Assembly (NCBI GenBank): GCA_910586095.1
Contig: CAJUHQ010000086.1
Span: forward strand, 1 to 15,519
Direction: 5' to 3'
Origin: an uncultured Lachnospiraceae bacterium
GTDB lineage: Bacteria > Bacillota > Clostridia > Lachnospirales > Lachnospiraceae
DNA length: 15,519 bases
Shown: in pieces, positions 1 through 5,453 of the stretch
Numbering within the stretch: the first letter of the stretch is position 1
Layout of the letters: each line of letters starts with the position of its first letter
Translations under genes and position numbers: made by a program
Notes under the pieces: model-generated
What the model saw: the letters and a program-made list of their open reading frames with translations, nothing else
Database searches by the model: none
What the model was told of the DNA's origin: nothing

Positions 1-573
1 GATATTGAACAGATCCCTGAGGTCTATCAGCCAGATGTATCAGACAATATCAAGAATCTAATACGCCAACGCGGAAGCTACTTCCTTAGCACCCATAAGG
101 CAGACTTTTTCAAGGTGTGGTTTTCTATTGGTGTACAACATCCAAAAGCATATCTTGACGCTTATGTAGAACAGACAAAAGGATACTGGTACCCTGATAT
201 TTCCAGTGAAGCTGGACTCCTTTCGGATGGCATCTATCCCAATGAGTTTGGGCTAACCTGGCAACCTATCCTTCATGGAACGTATCTTGTCAAAATAAAA
301 GAAATTTTATTAAAACTTCCTGATTTGATTCCTTTATATGGGATTCTTTGGAGTATGGGTAGCATGTTTTGGCTATGTCTTTTAGCAATCGCTCTCAATC
401 TAAGAGTCAGAAAAATTGCCAATGCACTGGTCTGTCTTCCTTCTATTCTACTGATCCTTACCTTGTGTATTGCAACTCCTGTATCTAATGAGTTTCGATA
501 TGCCTATCCTGTTTTTTATGCGCTTCCACTGCTTGTTTTATCACCATTTATACAAAGTGAGAGCTATTCCTAG
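1..573 (+). CDS. C-terminal part of a polytopic membrane protein, possibly DUF6020-like (5' truncated)
   Basis: The reading frame is open from the first base to the TAG at 571-573, so 190 C-terminal codons are present and the start lies outside the window. The first ~105 residues are mostly hydrophilic (extracellular or loop-like), with aromatic-rich stretches such as GYWYPDIS. Three hydrophobic segments follow at about residues 109-133, 140-159 and 167-183, ending in PVSNEFRYAYPVFYALPLL and a short polar tail. This tail pattern resembles DUF6020-type membrane proteins of Clostridia, which are thought to act in surface glycan assembly. That assignment is from memory and moderate at best; no catalytic motif is visible in the fragment. 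The gene converges on the lipoprotein at 717-1778, with a strong inverted repeat (646-678) between them. Confidence 0.6.
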   Translation, partial: DIEQIPEVYQPDVSDNIKNLIRQRGSYFLSTHKADFFKVWFSIGVQHPKAYLDAYVEQTKGYWYPDISSEAGLLSDGIYPNEFGLTWQPILHGTYLVKIKEILLKLPDLIPLYGILWSMGSMFWLCLLAIALNLRVRKIANALVCLPSILLILTLCIATPVSNEFRYAYPVFYALPLLVLSPFIQSESYS

Positions 574-645
574 TCTATATACACTTTATATATGATTTCT
601 TTGAATCTATGTCTCTAATCCTTCTTGTTTTAAGGCTATATTACA

Positions 646-678
646 ACTGAGTAGGGAAATTTCCTCTCCCTACTCAGT
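646..678. terminator. Inverted repeat between two convergent genes, possible bidirectional terminator
   Basis: ACTGAGTAGGGA (646-657) pairs perfectly with TCCCTACTCAGT (667-678): a 12-bp stem with a 9-nt loop. It lies 73 nt after the + strand stop codon and 39 nt after the - strand stop codon. Neither side has a clear T-tract, so it is not a textbook intrinsic terminator. Its position between convergent genes makes a role in transcription termination or mRNA 3'-end protection likely. Confidence 0.5.
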
Positions 679-716
679 GCACTAAACCAAAAATATTGAC
701 CACTATTTTTTGTCAA

Positions 717-1778
717 TCAATATAAAATAGACACATTTTTAATCTGATTCTCCTCCACATCAAAAGCAATAATATTCTCTGTCGTTCTATGATGAGCCAT
801 GTAGTATTTTCCCTCAATTTCAGTGATGTAATACGGAGTTCCTCCTTGTACTCCAAACATGTCATAAATATCTTCATATGCACCTGTTTCTAATTCTTCA
901 AGTTCCTTTGTCCTAATGATAGTTGCATAACCTTGATTTTCCTGATTATCTGTAGAAATAGTAATATAATAATATTCCCCAATCCTAGTAAGCTGCACCA
1001 TTCCCGCTATCGCAGGAGGCACTTGATATTCTGCAACAATATCTATTTGATCTTGCTCGTTGATGACAGCTTTTATAATTTTTTGATTGTTGTGTCCTGA
1101 TACAAAATAAATTTCATCCTTTATCAAAGTAAAAGAGCGCACATACACACCATATAATTCCTCTATTTGCAAAATATTTTCTATAGATAACGAATATATT
1201 CCTTTTTCATCTGCTTGTTTTGATCTTCTCAACAAATATAACTCCCCTGTGATAGAACTCCATGCCATAAATTGTTCTCTATTTGCATCATATTGTACAT
1301 AATGTGGCTTCATTCCTATATTGTCAAGCGTCTGTGTATGTACATAACCATCCGCTAATTGTTGAAATACAAGCAATCTATTATTTTCTGTATCATCCAC
1401 GAGGAGAATAGTCCCATCCGAAACAATTGTATGAGCATAATGAACTTCATCTGTAAGTACATTCCATTGATTAAGCGGATCTGACAGATTATCATGATAG
1501 ATAATTTGATTATGATAGCAATCTACAATAAAATACATTCCATCAATTTTAGTAATATAAGTTGCTACATTCAATGTATCATACGTATTCTTTTTTTGTA
1601 GTGGCTGTGGGTACTCTATCATTCCTTTAGCAGGAGGCTCTTGCATGATAACCACCTCTTCTTGTTTTTTATCTGTATCATGACCGCATGCTGTTATCAT
1701 CAGAAAAAATACTCCGATTACCACTACTGTTTCTATCAATTTTTTCTTATTTGTTTGTGATCTATGTAAATCTGTCAT
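717..1778 (-). CDS. Hypothetical lipoprotein, probable beta-propeller-like fold
   Basis: The start chosen is the ATG at 1778 because AAAGGA lies 6 nt upstream. A second ATG seven codons earlier (1799) has its purine stretch almost touching it and is less likely. The protein is 353 aa. It has a basic N-terminus (KKK at 11-13), a hydrophobic stretch and a lipobox I-T-A-C with the lipidated Cys at about residue 31, so it should be anchored on the outer face of the membrane. The rest consists of short beta-like repeats of the type YFIVDCYHNQII, ILLVDDTENNRLLVF and IYFVSGHNNQKI. These suggest NHL- or six-bladed-propeller-like blades, a binding rather than catalytic scaffold. No catalytic motif was seen and I do not recognise the family. 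It has its own promoter (1830-1859). Confidence 0.75.
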   Translation of the reverse strand: MTDLHRSQTNKKKLIETVVVIGVFFLMITACGHDTDKKQEEVVIMQEPPAKGMIEYPQPLQKKNTYDTLNVATYITKIDGMYFIVDCYHNQIIYHDNLSDPLNQWNVLTDEVHYAHTIVSDGTILLVDDTENNRLLVFQQLADGYVHTQTLDNIGMKPHYVQYDANREQFMAWSSITGELYLLRRSKQADEKGIYSLSIENILQIEELYGVYVRSFTLIKDEIYFVSGHNNQKIIKAVINEQDQIDIVAEYQVPPAIAGMVQLTRIGEYYYITISTDNQENQGYATIIRTKELEELETGAYEDIYDMFGVQGGTPYYITEIEGKYYMAHHRTTENIIAFDVEENQIKNVSILY

Positions 1779-1829
1779 ATATGTTCCTTTCTCTACCATT
1801 TCCTATATAGTATTCCATTTATTTCCATA

Positions 1830-1859
1830 ATTATATCATTTTTTTCTTTGTGGATACAA
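1830..1859 (-). promoter_or_regulatory. Sigma-A-type promoter of the lipoprotein gene
   Basis: On the - strand, TTGTAT (1854-1859) is followed after 18 nt by TATAAT (1830-1835). A TG one base upstream of the -10 box makes it an extended -10. The predicted transcription start is about 45 nt before the chosen ATG at 1778. It is divergent from the promoter at 1893-1921. Confidence 0.6.
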
Positions 1860-1892
1860 GTTGTCTATCTAAATCTTATTGAATAGTATTGA

Positions 1893-1921
1893 TTGAATCA
1901 AATAATTGCCTGTGATATAAT
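1893..1921 (+). promoter_or_regulatory. Sigma-A-type promoter of the stem-loop leader and DUF4291 gene
   Basis: TTGAAT (1893-1898), a 17-nt spacer, then TATAAT (1916-1921). The extended -10 dinucleotide TG sits one base before the hexamer. Predicted transcription start is near 1928, which gives the DUF4291 mRNA an unusually long leader of about 230 nt that contains all the stem-loops up to 2146. Confidence 0.65.
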
Positions 1922-1950
1922 CAAATTGATAAATAGATCTAGGAGGTAGC

Positions 1951-2055
1951 GTGAAATATAAAAATTTCACGCATCCTGATTGGAGTGCCCGCAAAGGCGG
2001 GCAGATGGGAGGTAGTGTGAAAAATAGTTCTAAGGCAGCAAAAGACACTGCCTAA
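1951..2055 (+). CDS. Possible 34-aa leader peptide ORF (GTG start)
   Basis: A perfect AGGAGG (1941-1946) stands 4 nt before GTG at 1951, opening 34 codons that end at TAA 2053-2055. The peptide begins MKYKNFTHPDWSARKGG and is basic, with no membrane segment or signal peptide. At codon 23 the module repeats in frame: GGGAGG-TAGT-GTG-AAA (2007-2022), so a 12-codon version could start at 2017. Both GTG codons lie inside stems of the leader hairpins, so translation and folding would compete. It could equally be a chance ORF through a hairpin repeat, since much of its coding sequence is palindromic. There is no codon run for one amino acid that would name a regulating tRNA. Confidence 0.3.
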   Translation: MKYKNFTHPDWSARKGGQMGGSVKNSSKAAKDTA

Positions 2056-2063
2056 GAACTATT

Positions 2064-2087
2064 AAGTCTGCATAGCAGACTTTTTTC
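2064..2087 (+). terminator. Terminator-like hairpin inside the DUF4291 leader
   Basis: AAGTCTGC (2064-2071), loop ATA, GCAGACTT (2075-2082), then continuous T to 2086. This has the shape of an intrinsic terminator placed 74 nt before the DUF4291 start. The same T residues (2084-2086) are also the 3' arm of the larger outer stem (2015-2022 with 2084-2091), so terminator and three-way junction may be alternatives. The stem is only moderately GC-rich, so termination would be partial. Confidence 0.4.
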
Positions 2088-2159
2088 ACACAGGAAAAAC
2101 GCAAAAGACTGCGTTTTTCATTTTTATTTGAGCCGCCAAAGGCGGCATGGGGGATTTAT

Positions 2160-2747
2160 ATGGAATATATAAAAGAAGTTTTTGCATACTATGACAGACA
2201 GTGTATTCGGGTGTATCAAGCATATAATCCTACAATCGCTAATGAAGCAGTTGCGTTACAAACCTTTGGAGAAAATTTCAATCTCAATCGTATGACATGG
2301 ATAAAACCTTCATTTCTTTGGATGATGTATCGCTCAAATTGGGGAACTAAGAAAAATCAAGAATGTATCTTGGCTTTGGACATCTATCAAACAAAATTTG
2401 ACGAATTATTAAAAAAGGCTGTTTTAACCTCACCAGATTCTACAAGCTACTCTAGAGCACAATGGAAAAAAGCTTTTGATGAAACTACAGTATATTGTCA
2501 ATGGGACCCTGATAGAAACATAAATGGAACTGCTATTCATCGTGCAGCAATCCAAATTGGATTGAAAGCAGATATATTGAGAGATTTTTTAGATACAAGT
2601 ATCTATCGAATAGAAGATCTCACTCCACTTGTCCGAAAATGGAATGAGCAAAGAAAAAACGGAAAATTAAACTCTAAAAACTTACCTACAGAAAAACTAT
2701 ACCCTATCAAAGACAAAACGATTCGAAATAGACTCAATATGAACTAA
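2160..2747 (+). CDS. DUF4291 family protein
   Basis: The protein is 195 aa, the usual size for the DUF4291 family. Recognisable conserved blocks are IRVYQAYNPTIA (about 16-27), MTWIKPSFLWMMYRSNWG (45-62), QWDPDR (114-119), RAAIQIGL (128-135) and TPLVRKW (155-161). No signal peptide or membrane segment is visible, so it should be cytoplasmic. The family is widespread in bacteria and fungi, often as a solitary gene. I know of no established function and assign none. The start at 2160 follows GGGGGA (2149-2154) with a 5-nt gap, directly after the GC-rich hairpin 2132-2146. The gene stands alone, is driven from 1893-1921 through the structured leader, and is bracketed downstream by another hairpin cluster. 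This layout hints that gene and hairpins may travel together. Confidence 0.85.
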   Translation: MEYIKEVFAYYDRQCIRVYQAYNPTIANEAVALQTFGENFNLNRMTWIKPSFLWMMYRSNWGTKKNQECILALDIYQTKFDELLKKAVLTSPDSTSYSRAQWKKAFDETTVYCQWDPDRNINGTAIHRAAIQIGLKADILRDFLDTSIYRIEDLTPLVRKWNEQRKNGKLNSKNLPTEKLYPIKDKTIRNRLNMN

Positions 2748-2776
2748 CATTTTTCTTTTTAGCAAGTGATTGTTTA

Positions 2777-2838
2777 CTGTGAAGGTCTTCGACTTTCACA
2801 GCATGGATGGCCATGCGGCCCGTCAGACAGCAGGCTGT
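2777..2838. repeat. Hairpin cluster downstream of DUF4291
   Basis: Three inverted repeats follow each other. The first is CTGTGAAGGTC (2777-2787) with GACTTTCACAG (2791-2801), 11 bp including one G-T pair and a TTC loop. The second is GCATGG (2801-2806) with CCATGC (2811-2816). The third, weak one is ACAGC (2827-2831) with GCTGT (2834-2838). The block is clearly richer in G+C than the DNA after it. No T-tract follows any stem, so it is not a normal terminator. The rest of 2748-3142 holds a direct repeat at 2936-2956 and the promoter and 5' UTR of the next gene; nothing else was seen there. Confidence 0.5.
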
Positions 2839-2935
2839 GTATGATAAAAATTTACTTAGATATTCTAACAAAGTATTTGACCAAGAAATCTTTTATTAAA
2901 AAGCTATTTTTCAAATAAATATTGTTTTTGCACTT

Positions 2936-2956
2936 ATTTGTGAACAATTTGTGAAC
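2936..2956 (+). repeat. 11-bp-spaced direct repeat, candidate regulator-binding site
   Basis: ATTTGTGAAC occurs twice, at 2936-2945 and 2947-2956, i.e. with an 11-bp period (one helical turn). It lies about 50-70 bp upstream of the -35 box at 3008. Tandem half-sites with an 11-bp period are typical for OmpR/PhoB-type response regulators. Assignment to any regulator is inference. Confidence 0.35.
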
Positions 2957-3007
2957 GCATCGTAAATGTAAAGTAAATATAAAATGAATAAACTTTTTGA
3001 TTTTCTA

Positions 3008-3035
3008 TTGACTCTCACAAAAATTTATGTATAAT
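3008..3035 (+). promoter_or_regulatory. Promoter of the repeat-rich lipoprotein gene
   Basis: TTGACT (3008-3013), a 16-nt spacer and a perfect TATAAT (3030-3035). The transcription start should be near 3042, giving a 5' UTR of about 100 nt. That UTR contains AAGGATAT/ATATCCTT (3056-3063 with 3081-3088), a 14-nt palindrome GCACTATATAGTGC (3100-3113) and CGCGC-ATA-GCGCG (3115-3127) just before the ribosome binding site. Confidence 0.65.
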
Positions 3036-3142
3036 AATGACTTGTAAGACGCAACAAGGATATCAAGATATTTGTACTACATATCCTTACAATGTTTTAG
3101 CACTATATAGTGCACGCGCATAGCGCGAATGGAGGAAAAATT

Positions 3143-3547
3143 ATGAAAAAAAGAATCTTAGCAACTATTATGTCACTTACATTAGGCGCAGCTATGTTAA
3201 CAGCTTGTGGTTCATCTAAAGATGAAGCTCCTGTTGATGCAGCAATCGTTGATGAAACCACTCCTGCAGAGGTTTCTTCAGAAGAGGTTGCTCCTGAAGT
3301 CAACAATACAGAGGAAGTTGCTCCTGAGACTACCAATACAGAGGAAGCTTCTAACGCTACTAATACAGAGGAGGTTTCTACTGAGACTACTAACACAGAG
3401 GAGGCTTCTGACGCTACCAATACAGAGGAAGTTTCTGACGCTACTAATACAGAGGAAGTTTCTACAGAAACTACCAATACTGAAGAGGCTGAGAACAGCA
3501 CTACAGAAGCTTCTACAGAGGAGCCTTCTACAGAAGCTGCTAACTAA
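3143..3547 (+). CDS. Small acidic lipoprotein made of TNTEE-type tandem repeats
   Basis: The start is the ATG at 3143, preceded by GGAGG (3131-3135) at 7 nt. An in-frame upstream ATG at 3110 overlaps UTR palindromes and has no ribosome binding site. The 134-aa product has a classical lipoprotein signal (MKKRILATIMSLTLGAAM) and lipobox L-T-A-C with Cys22. The whole mature chain of about 113 residues is low-complexity and rich in Glu, Thr, Ser and Ala. NTEE recurs seven times at residues 55, 65, 74, 84, 93, 102 and 112, with a 9- or 10-residue period. No globular domain, cell-wall motif or enzyme motif is present. It is likely an extended, negatively charged surface polypeptide, perhaps a spacer or ion-binding coat; its function is unknown. 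A terminator follows at 3563-3591. Confidence 0.85.
   Translation: MKKRILATIMSLTLGAAMLTACGSSKDEAPVDAAIVDETTPAEVSSEEVAPEVNNTEEVAPETTNTEEASNATNTEEVSTETTNTEEASDATNTEEVSDATNTEEVSTETTNTEEAENSTTEASTEEPSTEAAN
3302..3487 (+). repeat. In-frame 27/30-bp tandem repeats within the lipoprotein gene
   Basis: Seven imperfect units built on the codons for (A/T)-N-T-E-E-(V/A)-(S/A) alternate between 27 and 30 bp. Units differ by synonymous and conservative changes, yet the core AATACAGAGGA recurs almost unchanged. Such an array can gain or lose units without a frameshift, so length variation between strains is expected. Confidence 0.8.
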
Positions 3548-3562
3548 TCCTATCACCAACTC

Positions 3563-3591
3563 AAAAAACCCGCCATTTGGCGGGTTTTTTT
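3563..3591. terminator. Intrinsic, likely bidirectional terminator
   Basis: A run of six A (3563-3568), CCCGCC (3569-3574), loop ATTT, GGCGGG (3579-3584), then seven T (3585-3591). This is a strong intrinsic terminator 16 nt after the stop codon of the repeat lipoprotein. The A-run also makes it functional in the opposite direction, towards transcription arriving from the deacetylase gene. Confidence 0.9.
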
Positions 3592-3791
3592 GTACACCTT
3601 TACATAAGGACGCAACAAATAGAAAAAGAACCATTTTCCTACTTGATTGTACACAAATATTTTAAGGAAGAATGTCAAATGTGGCAAGTAGCGAAAAACG
3701 TTATTCTCCACATATATGAACACACAGTCAAAATATACAACTAAAATTTGCTCTGACTCCATTGGTACTCTGATGTAGAAAGAAACAACGC

Positions 3792-4661
3792 TTATTTGGG
3801 CGCTTTCTTGTCTGGGATCTGTCTGCCTTCGTGATCCATATGATATTGATCCTTGTAGATTAATTCTGATAATGGCACAAATGTATAACCTGCTTCTTTG
3901 AGAGTGGTTATCATTTTATCAAGTGCTTGCGCTGTATATTTAGCACCATTATGGCAAAGAATAATAGTTCCATTTCCAAGATGCTTGTGCTGTGTCACTG
4001 TTTTGATAATAGAATCCACACCGTAATCTTTCCAGTCTAGACTATCTACGTCCCACTGAATCGCATAATAACCACATTTGCGGGCTACTTTTATAACATC
4101 ATTGTCATAATCTCCATAGGGAGGCCGAAACAGAAACATATCATATCCTGTAAGCTCCTTGACTTTGTTGTGCACTGTCATCAATTCACTTTCCTTCTCA
4201 GAATCCGATAGTTTACTCATATTTTTATGATTTTGGCTATGATTGCCAAGATCATGCCCTTCTTCAAGTATCATTTTGACATCGTCTGGATAAGCCTCTA
4301 CCCACCCTCCTGTCATAAAAAAAGTAACCTTCACATTATGTTTTCTTAAAATTTCCATAATTTGTTTGGTATCTTCATTTCCCCATGCTGCATCAAATGT
4401 CAAGGCAATCTTGGGTTCTTCTGTCTGCACACAATATATAGGAAGCTCTCTTCCCCCAACAGAAGAGCTAGTTGGAAGAAATGTCCCTTCTTCTTTATAA
4501 TGTACTCCCAGAAGTCCTGCTAACATCAATACAGCTGCTGCTAAAGTTACTGCCTTTTTTGAAATTTTCTTTCCTCTCAAATACGCATAAATATCCTGCA
4601 TATATTGTATAAATACGCCACTAGTCTGTGAATCATCGTTTTTATTGCTTCTTCCAAGCAT
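3792..4661 (-). CDS. Polysaccharide deacetylase (NodB domain), PdaB-like, membrane-anchored
   Basis: The 289-aa protein has a short cytoplasmic N-terminus, one membrane segment (about 36-55) and an extracellular NodB domain (about 80-270). The five carbohydrate-esterase-4 motifs are visible: TFDAAWG (88-94), HSQNH with both metal-binding His (141-145), RPPYGDYD (179-186), WDVDSLDW (203-210) and ILCH with the catalytic His (234-237). In motif 1 the usual second Asp of TFDD is Ala. The TFD-x-x-WG pattern is shared with PdaB, a sporulation protein of Bacillus, and supports assignment to that subgroup. Substrate is presumably peptidoglycan or a related amino-sugar polymer. The start at 4661 follows GAGGG with a 6-nt gap. 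A sporulation role is inferred only from the family. The gene is divergent from 4838-5389. Confidence 0.85.
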   Translation of the reverse strand: MLGRSNKNDDSQTSGVFIQYMQDIYAYLRGKKISKKAVTLAAAVLMLAGLLGVHYKEEGTFLPTSSSVGGRELPIYCVQTEEPKIALTFDAAWGNEDTKQIMEILRKHNVKVTFFMTGGWVEAYPDDVKMILEEGHDLGNHSQNHKNMSKLSDSEKESELMTVHNKVKELTGYDMFLFRPPYGDYDNDVIKVARKCGYYAIQWDVDSLDWKDYGVDSIIKTVTQHKHLGNGTIILCHNGAKYTAQALDKMITTLKEAGYTFVPLSELIYKDQYHMDHEGRQIPDKKAPK

Positions 4662-4709
4662 AAACAGCCCTCTTTATCACTTTTAGTACAATATATTAAG
4701 ATTTTTCTT

Positions 4710-4717
4710 ATTGTATG
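4710..4717 (-). promoter_or_regulatory. Sigma-E-like -10 element upstream of the deacetylase
   Basis: CATACAAT on the - strand matches the consensus -10 of the mother-cell sporulation sigma factor E (CATACA-N-T). It lies about 50 nt upstream of the deacetylase start. No good -35 partner is seen at 14-15 nt, so this is a half match only. Confidence 0.2.
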
Positions 4718-4837
4718 ACAGACTTTTATATCATAAAGTATTTATTAAAATTCACATATTCTCTTTCCATTTCCATAAAATAGTATTAATATAAACATAT
4801 AGAAGAAATTTTCTGCAACAGGAAAGGAGAACTGTAA

Positions 4838-5389
4838 ATGGCTAAAAAATTTGGAAAGCTTATGTTATTTAGTGCACTGGCTGGCGCTGTTGCTGCGGGG
4901 ACCTACTACTGCCTTCGAAACAAAAATGGTGCTTCTATGGAGGACGCTGATGATTTCGATGATTGTGACGGTTTTGATAAAGATCTGGAGGACGAGGATT
5001 TCTCCACAGATTCTACAAACAGCAAGAGCCGCCCCCATATGCCGATTGACATAGACAATGCCAAAGAAAAAATCGGTGAAAAAGTAATCGAAACGCTTGA
5101 TAAGACCAAAGAAAAGATTGAACATTTTAATGTATCCGATAAAATTGACAGAGCCAAAGAATTTATTGGTGAAATGACTGCACCCGCAACAGAGCCTGCA
5201 TACACTCAGATGGATATTTCTTCCGCTCCTTCTGAGCCTAGCATTTCAGAGACAGACTCTACCAATGAAAATACAGATGAACCTCTAAAAGACGAAACCA
5301 CCACAGCATCTATATCTTCAACGTATGCTGACTCTATCACTTCAGAAAATTCCACTGAGGAATTTTTTGATGATTCTCAAAACAACTAA
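4838..5389 (+). CDS. Membrane-anchored acidic protein, YtxH-like layout
   Basis: The protein is 183 aa. The N-terminus MAKKFGKLMLFSALAGAVAAGTYYCL is a single membrane segment (about 8-24) of signal-anchor type without a lipobox. A very acidic stretch (36-56, mostly D/E) follows. Then comes a charged, probably amphipathic helical region (73-114) with AKEKIGEKVIETLDKTKEK-like heptads, reminiscent of YtxH/apolipoprotein-like stress proteins. The tail is unstructured and rich in Ser, Thr and Glu. No catalytic motif is seen. The start at 4838 is supported by AAGGAGA (4824-4830) with a 7-nt gap. It is divergent from the deacetylase and ends before a strong hairpin (5409-5445). The product is probably a small envelope-associated protein of unknown function. 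Confidence 0.75.
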   Translation: MAKKFGKLMLFSALAGAVAAGTYYCLRNKNGASMEDADDFDDCDGFDKDLEDEDFSTDSTNSKSRPHMPIDIDNAKEKIGEKVIETLDKTKEKIEHFNVSDKIDRAKEFIGEMTAPATEPAYTQMDISSAPSEPSISETDSTNENTDEPLKDETTTASISSTYADSITSENSTEEFFDDSQNN

Positions 5390-5408
5390 TATTTTAGATG
5401 ATGACAGC

Positions 5409-5445
5409 AATAGGCAACTCTTTATCTTATAAAGAGTTGCCTATT
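5409..5445. terminator. Long hairpin between convergent genes, likely terminator
   Basis: A perfect 17-bp stem: AATAGGCAACTCTTTAT (5409-5425), loop CTT, and its complement at 5429-5445. On the + strand it is followed by ATTATTTAAG, moderately T-rich. It sits between the stops of the + strand gene (5389) and the - strand HAD gene (5454) and probably serves both. Confidence 0.75.
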
Positions 5446-5453
5446 ATTTAAGT

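Larger units (their letters stand above)
1936..2159 (+). promoter_or_regulatory. Structured leader with six or seven consecutive stem-loops upstream of DUF4291
   Basis: This fills most of the 380-nt gene-free stretch before 2160. Stem-loops in order: (1) 1949-1972, 9 bp perfect, loop 6; (2) 1986-2003, TGCCCGC/GCGGGCA, loop AAAG; (3) outer stem GTGTGAAA (2015-2022) with TTTCACAC (2084-2091), enclosing (3a) 2023-2063, a 9+6-bp stem with one A-A mismatch, and (3b) 2064-2082, an 8-bp stem with loop ATA followed by T-rich sequence; (4) 2094-2119, GAAAAACGC/GCGTTTTTC; (5) 2132-2146, GCCGCC-AAA-GGCGGC. Loops of 3a and 4 share AAAAGAC. All pairings are read directly from the sequence. It matches no riboswitch class I recognise. 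It could be an attenuator, a hairpin repeat element or a 5' stabiliser. Confidence 0.6.

Noticed and set aside
1779..1799. Upstream ATG (1799) as start of the lipoprotein
   Set aside because: The purine stretch AGGAA almost abuts this ATG, while the ATG at 1778 has AAAGGA at 6 nt and leaves a normal signal-peptide N-terminus.
1936..2159. CRISPR array or known riboswitch
   Set aside because: The stem-loops differ in sequence and spacing, with no uniform repeat-spacer pattern, and no known riboswitch core or T-box sequence could be recognised.
2777..2838. Intrinsic terminator of the DUF4291 gene
   Set aside because: The first stem is strong, but no T-tract follows on either strand, so it is reported as a hairpin cluster rather than a terminator.
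3103..3501. Long - strand ORF of 132 aa rich in SSVLV repeats, and other-frame ORFs at 3207-3665 and 3278-3634
   Set aside because: They are mirror images of the in-frame tandem repeats of the lipoprotein gene; repeats keep all frames open. The + strand frame at 3143 has the promoter, ribosome binding site and lipoprotein signal.
3553..3762. 69-aa - strand ORF between the terminator and the deacetylase
   Set aside because: No ribosome binding site, runs through the terminator hairpin and has no recognisable domain. The 200-nt gap 3592-3791 seems to hold no gene.
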